Shown here: positions 9,499 through 18,379 of the stretch, piece by piece
Position numbering within the stretch: the first letter of the stretch is position 1
Layout of the letters: each line of letters begins with the position of its first letter
Source of the DNA: an uncultured Collinsella sp.
GTDB lineage: Bacteria > Actinomycetota > Coriobacteriia > Coriobacteriales > Coriobacteriaceae
DNA length: 64,000 nt
Direction: 5' to 3'
Assembly: GCA_958415525.1 (NCBI GenBank)
Contig: CATYZE010000002.1
Location: forward strand, 1 to 64,000
Program-made: the position numbers and the translations under genes
Notes under the pieces: generated by a model
Seen by the model: the letters and a program-made list of their open reading frames with translations, nothing else
Told to the model about the DNA's origin: nothing
Database searches by the model: none

Positions 9499-10603
9499 GA
9501 TGACCGTTGCTATCGCAGCCGGCGGTACGGCAGGGCATATCAACCCCGCGCTCGCCTTGGCCGAAGAGCTGCGTGACCGTGGCCACCACGTTGTGTTCGT
9601 GGGCCAGTCGCGCAAGCTCGAGGGTCGTCTGGTCCCCGAGGCTGGGTTTGATTTTGTGCCCATTACGGTTACGGGCTTCGACCGCTCCCGTCCTTGGACG
9701 GCGCTGACCTCGCTGTGGCGTGTCAACAAGGCCAAGCGTGCGCTCGCCAGTCATTTCTCAAAGGTCGGCAAGCCCGATGCCGCCATCGGTTTTGGTGCCT
9801 ATGTCGAGGTTCCGCTGCTGGGGTGGTGCAAGGGCGCGGGCGTTCCGTATCTGCTGCATGAGCAGAACTCTGTTCCGGGCCTGGCCAACAAGATGATGAA
9901 CTCCCACGCCGCCCGCGTGTGCATCTCGGTGCCGGCAGCGCGCGCGGTCTTTGAGCGCGAAGGTGACCCTGACCACGTACTCATGACCGGCAACCCCGTA
10001 CGTCGTTCGGTGATCGAGGGCGATCGCGCTCGCGGCCGCAAGGCACTTGGCGTTCCCGAGGACGCTACGCTGCTGCTCGTCTTTGGCGGTTCACTTGGCG
10101 CTCAGCACCTCAACGAGCGCGTGGCTTCGCTCAAAAACGAGCTGCTTTCGCGCAAGAACCTCTATGTGTTGCATTCGACGGGTGCCGACGGCTTTGAGGA
10201 GACCGAGCGCGCTTTGGCGCTGACGCCCGAGGAGGCGAAGCGTTATCGCGTCCAGCCTTACATCGACAACATGGGCGATATGCTGGCTGCTGCCGATTTG
10301 GTGCTCTCGCGTTCGGGCGCATCGAGCGTGGCCGAGATCGCTGCGCTCGCCGTGCCCTCGGTGCTCGTGCCGTATCCGCATGCGACGGCCGACCACCAAA
10401 CCACCAATGCCCGTTATCTGGTTGACGCCGGGGCCGGTGTGCTCTGCGCCGATGCCGATATCGATGGTTCTGCCTTTGCCGATGAGCTGCTGCACTTGGT
10501 CGATGACACGGCGGCGCGCGACGCCATGCGTCAGGCGGCACGTGGTCTGGCTCAGGATAGGGCCGCCGCTCTTCTGGCGGATGCGGTAGAGGGTTTGCGT
10601 TAG
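9488..10603 (+). CDS. murG: Lipid II synthase MurG (GlcNAc transferase)
   Basis: A 371-aa GT28 glycosyltransferase that adds GlcNAc to lipid I to give lipid II at the inner membrane face. The N-terminal glycine loop AAGGTAGHINPALALA, LHEQNSVPGLANK, VFGGSLGAQHLN and the C-terminal SRSGASSVAEIAAL are all MurG motifs. The ATG at 9488 is chosen because it directly precedes the conserved first strand. The open frame extends further upstream inside ftsW but without family similarity. It overlaps ftsW by 11 bases, suggesting coupled translation. Confidence 0.96.
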   Translation: MTDKMTVAIAAGGTAGHINPALALAEELRDRGHHVVFVGQSRKLEGRLVPEAGFDFVPITVTGFDRSRPWTALTSLWRVNKAKRALASHFSKVGKPDAAIGFGAYVEVPLLGWCKGAGVPYLLHEQNSVPGLANKMMNSHAARVCISVPAARAVFEREGDPDHVLMTGNPVRRSVIEGDRARGRKALGVPEDATLLLVFGGSLGAQHLNERVASLKNELLSRKNLYVLHSTGADGFEETERALALTPEEAKRYRVQPYIDNMGDMLAAADLVLSRSGASSVAEIAALAVPSVLVPYPHATADHQTTNARYLVDAGAGVLCADADIDGSAFADELLHLVDDTAARDAMRQAARGLAQDRAAALLADAVEGLR

Positions 10604-10700
10604 TTAGACGGGATATCGTCGGTCGCCCTCGCGCTGATGCGGTAGGTGCGGTACAGTTAACGGGTTACAGGCAGTGTTTACGCAAGGAGTACACGAGCAC

Positions 10701-12119
10701 ATGGCTGATTCCCAGACTGCAACCTCCGCGCCCGAGTTTAAGAGCGCCCACTTTATCGGTATCGGCGGCGCCGGCATGAGCGGCATCGCCCTCGTTCTGC
10801 ACGAGCGCGGTTATGCCGTTACCGGCTCCGACCTTAAGACGTCACGTTATATCCGCCAGCTTACCCGCGCTGGTGTGGAGGTGCATGTGGGCCATGAGGC
10901 CGCCACGATCGACGAGGTCAAGCCCGACGTGGTTGTTGTCTCCACCGCTATTCCGGAGTCCAACCCTGAGCTCGTGCGCGCTCGCGAGCTGGGCATTCCC
11001 GTGTGGCCCCGTGCTAAGATGCTCTCTGCTTTGGGGCACGGCTACACTACCGTTGCCGTTGCCGGCACGCATGGCAAGACCACCACGTCTTCGATGTGCG
11101 CCACCATGCTCGACCGCATGGGTCTGGATCCGAGCTTCTTGATCGGCGGCATCGTCGAGGGCTATGACACGAACGGCAAGAATGGCTCGGGCGACTACTT
11201 TGTCGCCGAGGCCGACGAGTCCGACAGCTCCTTCCTGTTCCTGAACCCCAACGTGGTCATTGTGACCAACGTCGAGGCCGACCACCTCGATCACTATTCG
11301 GGTATCGAGGAGATCGAGGCAACTTTCGCCAAATTCATGAGCCTGGTGGGCGAGGACGGTACCGTCATCGTCTGCGGCGAGGACCCGCATCTGGTCGAGC
11401 TCGCCAAGTCGACGGGCCGTCACGTGCTTTCCTACGGCTTTGCCGAGAGCAACGACATCGTCTGCGTGCACCCGGATGTCAAGGGCATCCAGAGTGACTT
11501 TATCGTTCGCTTTGAGGACGGCACTGAGCACGCTGTGGAGATCAAGAGCAACCCCGGTCGCCACAACATGCTCAACGCCACGGCTGTGCTCACCGTCGCC
11601 CATGTCCTGGGCCTTGACATCGACGCCGCCGCCAAGGCGCTCTCGAGCTTTGAGGGCGTCCGCCGTCGCTTTACCCACGTGGGCGATATCGATGGCATCA
11701 CCGTGGTCGATGATTACGGCCATCACCCCACCGAGATCAAGGCGACGCTTGCTGCCGCTTCGTCGCTGGGCTACAAGCACGTCGACGTCGTGTTCCAGCC
11801 GCACCGCTATTCGCGCCTGCAGGCCCTGTGCGACGACTTTGCCGATGCATTTGCCAATGCCGATAAACTGCTGCTGATTGATGTGTTCTCGGCTGGCGAA
11901 ATGCCCATTCCGGGTGTCACCTCTAAGATGCTCGCCGATACCGTGCGCGCCAAGCATCCTGGCAAGGAGGTCGTGTACTGCTCCAGCCGTCTTGAGCTCA
12001 ATCAGGAGCTCGAGCAGATGGTGGGCGAGGGCGACCTGCTGCTCACCATGGGTGCCGGCGACGTTACGACCGTCGGTCCCGAGTTCATTGAGTATCTGAC
12101 TGCCAAGAAAGACGCTTAA
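10701..12119 (+). CDS. murC: UDP-MurNAc--L-alanine ligase MurC
   Basis: A 472-aa Mur ligase attaching L-alanine to UDP-MurNAc, the first cytoplasmic peptide step. HFIGIGGAGMSGIA at the N-terminus, the ATP loop GTHGKTTTSSM at about residue 121, NVEADHLDHY and the C-terminal DDYGHHPTEIKATL are MurC signatures. The ATG at 10701 has AAGGAG 11 bases upstream. An in-frame GTG at 10674 lacks a ribosome site. The 97-base gap after murG is the first sizeable one since murF. Confidence 0.96.
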   Translation: MADSQTATSAPEFKSAHFIGIGGAGMSGIALVLHERGYAVTGSDLKTSRYIRQLTRAGVEVHVGHEAATIDEVKPDVVVVSTAIPESNPELVRARELGIPVWPRAKMLSALGHGYTTVAVAGTHGKTTTSSMCATMLDRMGLDPSFLIGGIVEGYDTNGKNGSGDYFVAEADESDSSFLFLNPNVVIVTNVEADHLDHYSGIEEIEATFAKFMSLVGEDGTVIVCGEDPHLVELAKSTGRHVLSYGFAESNDIVCVHPDVKGIQSDFIVRFEDGTEHAVEIKSNPGRHNMLNATAVLTVAHVLGLDIDAAAKALSSFEGVRRRFTHVGDIDGITVVDDYGHHPTEIKATLAAASSLGYKHVDVVFQPHRYSRLQALCDDFADAFANADKLLLIDVFSAGEMPIPGVTSKMLADTVRAKHPGKEVVYCSSRLELNQELEQMVGEGDLLLTMGAGDVTTVGPEFIEYLTAKKDA

Positions 12120-12124
12120 GACTA

Positions 12125-13036
12125 ATGGGTCTGTTTAACGCCGTCATGGCGCTCTCGGGCATGATCGACACGGATGTGATCGAGGACGAGCGCCTTGCGC
12201 GTCATACGAGCTATCGTATCGGCGGCAAGGCCGACCTCTTTGTGACGTGCCATAGCTATCATGCCCTCCGCCGCGCCGTGGCGGTGCTCGATCGCGAGCA
12301 GGTGCCGTGGGTCATCATCGGCAAGGGCTCCAATCTGCTGGTTGCCGATGGCGGTTATCGCGGTGCCGTCATTTCGCTCGGACGTGAGTTTCAGCGCACG
12401 GTTGTTGCCGATGACGGTTGTACGCTGACGGTCGGTGCGGGCGTGATGTTTGCGCGCCTGGTCAACGATGCCCTGTCGCGTAGCCTCTCGGGCCTTGAGT
12501 TTGCCGTTGGCATCCCTGGTTCGGTCGGCGGTGCGATATCTATGAATGCCGGCACACGGACCGAGTGGATTGGCTCGCTGGTTGAGGATGTCGTAACGTT
12601 TGACCCGGCATCCGGTATCAAGCATTATGCGGGGTCCGAGATCACTTGGGGCTACCGCGAATGTAGTCTTCCCCGCAATGAGATCATCCTCGAGTGCGTG
12701 CTCAAGCTTAAACCGGCGCCCAAGGCCGACATTCGCGAGCGCATGGAGCGGTACCTTACGAGGCGCAAGCGTACGCAGCCCATGGGTCGCGCATCCTGCG
12801 GGTCGGTCTTTCGCAATCCGCCCGATGCGAGTGTGGGCAAGCTTATCGAGGATTGTGGATTAAAGGGTTTTTCGATTGGCGGCGCGGAAGTTTCGCCCGT
12901 TCACGCTAATTTTATCGTTAATAACGGAACTGCCTCGGCCGATGACGTTGCCGCGGTTATCAGACATGTGCACGGAAAGGTGAGGGAGGCGTATGGCATC
13001 GAGCTCAGACCGGAAGTTAAATTCCTCGGCTTCTAG
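12125..13036 (+). CDS. murB: UDP-N-acetylenolpyruvoylglucosamine reductase MurB
   Basis: A 303-aa FAD enzyme that reduces UDP-GlcNAc-enolpyruvate to UDP-MurNAc with NADPH. Visible motifs are TSYRIGGKADLF, the FAD-binding GKGSNLLVADGGYRG, VGIPGSVGGAISMNAG, SCGSVFRNP with the catalytic serine, and the terminal LRPEVKFLG with the catalytic glutamate. The layout fits type II MurB. It begins 5 bases after murC, and its 3' end overlaps the ftsQ start by 44 bases. Confidence 0.96.
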   Translation: MGLFNAVMALSGMIDTDVIEDERLARHTSYRIGGKADLFVTCHSYHALRRAVAVLDREQVPWVIIGKGSNLLVADGGYRGAVISLGREFQRTVVADDGCTLTVGAGVMFARLVNDALSRSLSGLEFAVGIPGSVGGAISMNAGTRTEWIGSLVEDVVTFDPASGIKHYAGSEITWGYRECSLPRNEIILECVLKLKPAPKADIRERMERYLTRRKRTQPMGRASCGSVFRNPPDASVGKLIEDCGLKGFSIGGAEVSPVHANFIVNNGTASADDVAAVIRHVHGKVREAYGIELRPEVKFLGF

Positions 13037-14249
13037 AGCATCGAAACCCACCTTCCGCCGCGCCGGAGGGCGTTCCGGCGCGCCTGCCAAACCTCAACGC
13101 AATACCGTCGCGCACTCTAAGTCTGGCGGGCATGCTCGACAGACCAGTCGACCGGTCGTCGGCTCGCAGCTCGGTAATCGTCCGGCCGCAAAAAAGTCCT
13201 CGCGTCCCTCGGTGACGTCAAAGCCTGTTATGGGCGCCAAGCCTGCCCGTCCCATGGCAACTCCCAAGCCCTCGACGGGAACTAAGGCGGCGCGTCCAGG
13301 TCGCACGCTGGGCGCATCGAAACCGCGCTCGCTGACATCGGTGCCGGCTACCGCCAAGAAGCCTTCGAGTAAAAAAGGTTTCAACCCGTTATCTTCACTT
13401 GGAGCGATGGCAAATAAAACATCAGACGCCGCTTCTGTCGTTACCGGCAAAGGCAAAATCGTGGGCGGCGTTCTGGCCGTCTTGGCCGTGCTCGTCGTCG
13501 TTGCCATCGTGGTGATCAACTCTGGATTGTTTACTGCCACTGATATTCAGATTCAAGGCAGCGAGCATGTGACGAAGCACGATGCTATCCAGCTGATCGA
13601 CTTGCCCGAGGGAACGTCGCTTTTTAACGTCGATCCCGACCAGATTACCGAGGATCTCAAGCAGAACCCGTGGGTCTCGGGCGTGGATGTCCAGCGCCAG
13701 TTTCCCCATACGCTTATCATCACGCCGACGGAGCGTAAAGTTATCGCCATTGCGTATATCAGTTCCGACGACCTTGCCTGGGCTATCGGAGACGATGACA
13801 CCTGGATCGCCCCGCTGTCGACGTCGGTCGAAGTGGACGACCAGGGCAACGTCATCACGACAGGGCAGGGCTCAAATACCTTGACCGGAATCGATGCCGC
13901 GCTGGCGCTCGCCAAGCATTATGGCGCGGTGTTGTTGACTGATGTCTCGGCGGATGTCGCTCCGGTTTCCGGCCAGGCAGTGAGCTCCAAGGCCGTTAAG
14001 GCCGGTCTGGATTATGTGCGTGGTTTTTCGAGCGAGTTCTTGGGACAAGTCAAGGATATTTCCACGCCTTCGGTCGAAGCCATCTCGGCAAACCTCAATA
14101 ACGGCATTGAGGTGTCGCTGGGCGATTCGGACGATATCGCCAAGAAGGAACGCGTAGTCACCAAGTTGCTTTCGCAGGTAGAGGGCGTAACGTATATCAA
14201 TGTGCGCTCTCCGGGCAACTACACATTTAGGAATGCTCCGACCTCGTAG
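12993..14249 (+). CDS. ftsQ: Division protein FtsQ
   Basis: A 418-aa single-pass protein of the FtsQLB complex. The first 150 residues are basic, Ser/Pro/Lys-rich and probably disordered. A membrane segment follows at about residues 156-178. The POTRA domain begins at ATDIQIQGSEHVTKHDAIQL and continues into NPWVSGVDVQRQFPHTLIITPTE; an FtsQ beta-domain follows. The ATG at 12993 lies inside murB (44-base overlap) in another frame. Internal later starts are possible, because the basic N-terminus is not conserved in the family. Confidence 0.88.
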   Translation: MASSSDRKLNSSASRASKPTFRRAGGRSGAPAKPQRNTVAHSKSGGHARQTSRPVVGSQLGNRPAAKKSSRPSVTSKPVMGAKPARPMATPKPSTGTKAARPGRTLGASKPRSLTSVPATAKKPSSKKGFNPLSSLGAMANKTSDAASVVTGKGKIVGGVLAVLAVLVVVAIVVINSGLFTATDIQIQGSEHVTKHDAIQLIDLPEGTSLFNVDPDQITEDLKQNPWVSGVDVQRQFPHTLIITPTERKVIAIAYISSDDLAWAIGDDDTWIAPLSTSVEVDDQGNVITTGQGSNTLTGIDAALALAKHYGAVLLTDVSADVAPVSGQAVSSKAVKAGLDYVRGFSSEFLGQVKDISTPSVEAISANLNNGIEVSLGDSDDIAKKERVVTKLLSQVEGVTYINVRSPGNYTFRNAPTS

Positions 14250-14448
14250 CGCTGGTTGATGCTTTGTTGAGGGGCCATACCACGCCGTTTATCTGGTTTG
14301 TTTGGTTTTCACGGTCAATTATTTGACTGATACGTTCATAATGTGCAAACATAATACGGTTTACCTTTGCATTTACTTTCAACCTGAAGGTTAATGTGCG
14401 CAGGGGTCGACCCATGCTATGGCTATAACCTTTGTTCGGAGGACCGAC

Positions 14449-15603
14449 ATGCACGAGACAGAGATCAACAACTACCTTGCCGTCATTAAGGTGGTCGGCG
14501 TCGGCGGCGGCGGTACCAACGCGGTCAATCGAATGATCGAAGAGGGCATCCGCGGCGTCGAGTTTGTTGCCATCAACACCGATGCTCAGGCGCTCGCGAT
14601 CTCTGATGCCGATATCAAGGTGCACATCGGCACCGACCTTACCCGCGGCCTGGGCGCCGGCGCCAACCCCGAGGTTGGCCGCAAGGCTGCCGATGAGTCC
14701 CGCGACGACATTGCCGAGGCGCTCGCTGGCGCCGACATGGTGTTTATCACCTGCGGTGAGGGCGGTGGCACCGGTACCGGCGCTGCTCCCATCGTTGCCG
14801 ATATCGCGATGAACGAGGTCGGCGCACTGACCGTCGCCGTCGTGACCAAGCCCTTCACCTTCGAGGGCCGCAAGCGCAAGAAGAGCGCCGAGGAGGGCAT
14901 CAAGACCCTCTCCGATTGCGTCGACACCATGATCGTCATCCCTAACGATAAGCTGCTCGACATCGCCGAGAAGAAGACCACCATGCTCGAGGCCTTCGCG
15001 ATTGCCGATGGCGTCCTTTCCCAGGGCACCCAGGGCATCACCGACCTCATCACCGTCCCCGGTATCATCAACCTGGACTTCGCCGATGTTAAGACCATCA
15101 TGAAGCAGGCCGGTACCGCCATGATGGGTATCGGTACCTCTTCTGGGGATACACGTGCCGTCGACGCTGCTCAGCAGGCCATCTCCAGCCCGCTGCTCGA
15201 GAGCTCCATCGATGGTGCCACGCGCGTGCTGCTCTCCATCGCTGGTTCCAAGGACCTGGGCATCCAGGAGATCAGCGACGCCGCCGACGTTGTCGCCAAT
15301 GCCGTCGACCCCGAGGCGAACATCATCTTCGGTACCGTTGTCGACGAGTCCCTGGGCGATCAGGTGCGTATCACCGTCATCGCTACGGGCTTCTCCGATT
15401 CCAACGTCAACCGTCAGGACGAGCTCTTTGCTGCTCAGCAGTCTCAGAGCAAGGCCGCTGCCTCCGCTGAGCCGCAGCGCACCGCTCCGGCTGCCAGCCC
15501 AGCTCAGGCCGCTCCGACCCGCAACGTCGGTGGTACCGAGCTGCCCAACTTTGGCAACGACCAGTTCGAGCTTCCCGACTTCCTGAAGCGCGGTAGCTTC
15601 TAG
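14449..15603 (+). CDS. ftsZ: Tubulin-like division GTPase FtsZ
   Basis: A 384-aa FtsZ that forms the Z-ring. The nucleotide-binding domain shows VVGVGGGGTNAVNRM and the tubulin signature GGGTGTGAAP. The synergy loop NLDFADVKTIM follows. After a variable Ala/Pro linker, the C-terminal peptide LPDFLKRGSF is the expected docking site for SepF. The ATG at 14449 has GGAGGA 5 bases upstream; an upstream in-frame ATG at 14419 lacks this. The 199-base gap after ftsQ probably holds a dedicated promoter, and a strong terminator follows the gene. No ftsA lies beside it. Confidence 0.97.
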   Translation: MHETEINNYLAVIKVVGVGGGGTNAVNRMIEEGIRGVEFVAINTDAQALAISDADIKVHIGTDLTRGLGAGANPEVGRKAADESRDDIAEALAGADMVFITCGEGGGTGTGAAPIVADIAMNEVGALTVAVVTKPFTFEGRKRKKSAEEGIKTLSDCVDTMIVIPNDKLLDIAEKKTTMLEAFAIADGVLSQGTQGITDLITVPGIINLDFADVKTIMKQAGTAMMGIGTSSGDTRAVDAAQQAISSPLLESSIDGATRVLLSIAGSKDLGIQEISDAADVVANAVDPEANIIFGTVVDESLGDQVRITVIATGFSDSNVNRQDELFAAQQSQSKAAASAEPQRTAPAASPAQAAPTRNVGGTELPNFGNDQFELPDFLKRGSF

Positions 15604-15626
15604 TTCGTTTTTCTCAACGACCTGCA

Positions 15627-15663
15627 CGGGGTGTGTCCATTTGGATGCACCCCGTTTTATTTC
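15627..15663 (+). terminator. Rho-independent terminator after ftsZ
   Basis: A 12-bp stem (CGGGGTGTGTCC paired with GGATGCACCCCG, loop ATTT, two wobble pairs) is followed by TTTTATTT. It ends the dcw cluster and separates it from pgeF-pst. Confidence 0.9.
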
Positions 15664-15692
15664 TCGTTTGTAAACGAAAGCCTCCAATCTCC

Positions 15693-15735
15693 TTACGTTC
15701 CCTTTACGTTTGGTCCCTACCGCTGCGGGTATCCT
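15693..15735 (+). promoter_or_regulatory. Candidate Pho-box promoter for pgeF-pst
   Basis: TTACGTT occurs at 15693-15699 and again at 15704-15710, an 11-nt period typical of response regulators such as PhoB/PhoP. A -10-like TATCCT (15730-15735) lies 19 bases after the second repeat, so the repeats occupy the place of a -35 box. The phosphate operon downstream makes this plausible. No binding data exist. Confidence 0.4.
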
Positions 15736-15814
15736 TTTAGGGAAGTATGACAGCCGTATAAACGCTGGCTGTAGCGGCGATGCCGCGGTACTTGTGTTAT
15801 TAGGAGGCTTTAGT

Positions 15815-16615
15815 ATGGCAGCACGTGCGGACAACGTTTCGCGTGTCGACCATGATGGAGTTACGTTGGTGGAGGGCGCGACATCCGATGTTCGCTTTGC
15901 CTTTACCGAGCGCACCGGTGGCGTTTCTGAAGATGCGTACTCCTCGCTCAACCTGGGCTCGCATGTAGGCGATGACCCCTTTGCTGTTCAAGAAAATCGT
16001 CGTCGAGCGCTCGAAGCTATGGGCGCCACTGAGTGCGAGCATAATCTGCTCGTGCCCAATCAGGTACATGGTGACCATATCGTTACGGTGTCTTCGAACG
16101 GCGCCGACGATCTTGAGGCTGTTCGCGAGCAGATTGCCGAGGGCTGCGATGCCATCGTCTGTACGGCCCATGACGTGCCCGTGCTTCTCTGCTTTGCCGA
16201 CTGCGTTCCCGTGGTGCTGGTGGCCCCCGGCGGATTTGCCGTGGTGCACTCTGGTTGGAAGGGCACGATTGCACGTATTTCTGCCAAGGCGTGCCAGGCG
16301 CTTTGCGATGCTGCCGGCTGCGATGCGAGCGACGTTTCCGCCTATATCGGCCCCCATATCTTGGCTGATGAATATGAGGTATCCCAGGAGCTCATGGATC
16401 GCTTTGCCGCCGAGTTCTCTTGCATCGATGCGAGTATCTCTCGCATGCTCGATCTATCCGCCGCCATTCGTGAGGCGCTGGTAGATATCGGTGTGGACGC
16501 GGATAATATCGTGGATACCCAGCTTTCGACTGTGTGTCAGAACGACCGCTTTTATTCCTACCGTAACGAGGACGGCACCTGTGGGCGCCATGCTGCGATC
16601 GGCGTGATGCTATGA
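15815..16615 (+). CDS. pgeF: PgeF/YfiH purine nucleosidase-like oxidoreductase (DUF152)
   Basis: A 266-aa member of the YfiH/DUF152 laccase-fold family. In E. coli, PgeF removes wrongly incorporated L-Ser peptidoglycan precursors; other members process purine nucleosides. The metal-site motifs are present: SSLNLGSHVGDD, CFADCVPVVL and HSGWKGT. The ATG at 15815 follows TAGGAGG at good spacing. In many Gram-positives this gene lies next to ftsZ/sepF, as here after ftsZ. Its stop overlaps the pstS start by 4 bases (ATGA), so it is probably co-transcribed with the phosphate transporter. Confidence 0.9.
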   Translation: MAARADNVSRVDHDGVTLVEGATSDVRFAFTERTGGVSEDAYSSLNLGSHVGDDPFAVQENRRRALEAMGATECEHNLLVPNQVHGDHIVTVSSNGADDLEAVREQIAEGCDAIVCTAHDVPVLLCFADCVPVVLVAPGGFAVVHSGWKGTIARISAKACQALCDAAGCDASDVSAYIGPHILADEYEVSQELMDRFAAEFSCIDASISRMLDLSAAIREALVDIGVDADNIVDTQLSTVCQNDRFYSYRNEDGTCGRHAAIGVML

Positions 16616-17448
16616 GAAAGATCGTATCGGTCCTGAGCGCCGCTGTGCTTACGCTTACGCTGTGCGCCTGTTCTTCGGGATCTTCTACCTCTTCCATTAC
16701 CGTGGCCGGCTCCACGACCTGTCTTCCTATCGCCGAGATTGCGGCAGAGGGCTTTAAGGAGGAGACCGGCATCGACGTGCTCGTCTCTGGTTTGGGCTCT
16801 TCCGCTGGCATCGAAGCCGTCAGCGCTGGCACGGCCGATATCGCCAGCTCCTCCCGTGGACTCAATGCCGACGAACAGGATCTGGGCCTGACTCCCATCG
16901 TCATTGCCCACGACGGTATCGCGGTCATCGTGAACGACGATAACCCGGTCGATAACCTCTCGACCGAGCAGCTCCGCGATATTTACGCCGGTAAGATCAC
17001 CAACTGGAAGGAAGTCGGCGGAGAGGACCTGAAGATCCAGGTCATCAACCGAGACGAGGCGTCCGGCACGCGTGAGGCCTTCCGCACCATCGTGATGGAC
17101 GGCATCCCCTTCGATCGCCGCTCGGCCGTTCTTTCGGGCACGGGCCAGGTGCGCGACGTGGTATCTCGTTCGCGCGGGGCTATCGGCTACATTTCGCTGG
17201 GCTTCGTCGATAGCCTCAACGCCAAGACCTCGGTCAAGGCCGTCTCGGTCAATCATGTTGAGGCGTCCGAGAAGACGGTCGCGAGTGGCGGCTATCCCAT
17301 CTCGCGCGACCTTTACTTCTTTGTGAAGGGTGCGCCTTCGCAGCAGGCGCAGGATTACATCGACTACGTGACGTCCGAAAAGATGGATAAGCAGATTCGC
17401 GAGGCGGGCTTTATTCCCGTCACCAACGACGAGAAGGGGAGTGAGTAG
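16612..17448 (+). CDS. pstS: Phosphate ABC transporter substrate-binding lipoprotein PstS
   Basis: A 278-aa lipoprotein with a short signal peptide ending in the lipobox LCAC (lipidated Cys20). The mature part starts with a Ser/Thr linker and GSTTCLPIAE, followed by the PBP-like domain with SSRGLNADE, the INRDEASGTREAF phosphate-site segment and GAIGYISLGFVD. It delivers phosphate to PstCA. The start overlaps the pgeF stop. It heads pstSCAB-phoU on the same strand. Confidence 0.94.
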   Translation: MRKIVSVLSAAVLTLTLCACSSGSSTSSITVAGSTTCLPIAEIAAEGFKEETGIDVLVSGLGSSAGIEAVSAGTADIASSSRGLNADEQDLGLTPIVIAHDGIAVIVNDDNPVDNLSTEQLRDIYAGKITNWKEVGGEDLKIQVINRDEASGTREAFRTIVMDGIPFDRRSAVLSGTGQVRDVVSRSRGAIGYISLGFVDSLNAKTSVKAVSVNHVEASEKTVASGGYPISRDLYFFVKGAPSQQAQDYIDYVTSEKMDKQIREAGFIPVTNDEKGSE

Positions 17449-17449
17449 C

Positions 17450-18376
17450 ATGGAAGCACAGGAAAACTCCCAGACTGAACAGAATGCTCAGGCGCCCAAG
17501 AAGCGCGAGCTGGCGCTCGTATCGCGCAGCACCTATATCAAGGAGAAGGCGCTGCAGTGGATCTTCTTTGCCTGCGCGTTCTTGGCGGTTGTTACCGTCA
17601 TCCTGATTTTTGTCTTTACCACGTACTCGGCGCTGCCCGTCTTTACCGACATCGGTCTGGCGGACTTCTTTAGCTTTACGTGGGCGCCCTCTGAGGGCCA
17701 CTACGGCATCGTGTCGCTGCTTGCCGGCTCGGGTCTGGTGACCGTCGGTGCGCTCGCCATGGGTGTGCCCCTGGGCGTGGGCACGGCCGTGTATCTGGTC
17801 GAGATCGCCGGCAAGCGCGTGCGCAAGCTCATCAGCCCTGCCGTTGACCTGTTGGCCGGCATCCCTTCTATCATCTATGGCTTCTTTGGCATGATCATCA
17901 TCCGTCCGTTTATCGCGCAGGTGACCGGTGGTCTTGGTTTTGGTGCGCTGACGGCGTGGTTCGTGCTTGCCATCATGATCGTCCCTACCATCACCACGCT
18001 CACCATCGATGCCCTCAATTCCATTCCCATGGGCATTCGCGAGGCATCGTATGCCATGGGCGCCACCAAGTGGCAGACCATCTATAAGGTCGTGCTACCT
18101 GCCGCCAAGCTGGGTATCGTGGATGCCATCGTGCTGGGTATGGGCCGTGCCATCGGCGAGACCATGGCCGTGCTCATGGTCGTGGGTAACGCCCCGGTTA
18201 TTCCCGACAGCATTGCGAGCCCCATCTCGACGCTCACGAGCCAGATCGCGCTCGACATGAGCTATTCCTCGGGTCTGCACCGCTCGGCGCTGTTCGGCAT
18301 GGGCGTGGTCCTGTTTATCATCTCCGCCACGCTGGTGGGCGTCGTCCGTCTGATTTCCAAGAAAAAGAGGGGGTAG
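17450..18376 (+). CDS. pstC: Phosphate ABC transporter permease PstC
   Basis: A 308-aa inner-membrane permease with six predicted membrane segments. The binding-protein-dependent transport EAA loop appears as REASYAMGATKWQTIYKVVLPAAKLGI. GIPSIIYGFFGM and GRAIGETMAVLMV are PstC signatures. The ATG at 17450 follows AAGGGGAG. A GTG at 17441 overlaps that ribosome site and is less likely. It is followed by pstA after 3 bases. Confidence 0.94.
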   Translation: MEAQENSQTEQNAQAPKKRELALVSRSTYIKEKALQWIFFACAFLAVVTVILIFVFTTYSALPVFTDIGLADFFSFTWAPSEGHYGIVSLLAGSGLVTVGALAMGVPLGVGTAVYLVEIAGKRVRKLISPAVDLLAGIPSIIYGFFGMIIIRPFIAQVTGGLGFGALTAWFVLAIMIVPTITTLTIDALNSIPMGIREASYAMGATKWQTIYKVVLPAAKLGIVDAIVLGMGRAIGETMAVLMVVGNAPVIPDSIASPISTLTSQIALDMSYSSGLHRSALFGMGVVLFIISATLVGVVRLISKKKRG

Positions 18377-18379
18377 GCT

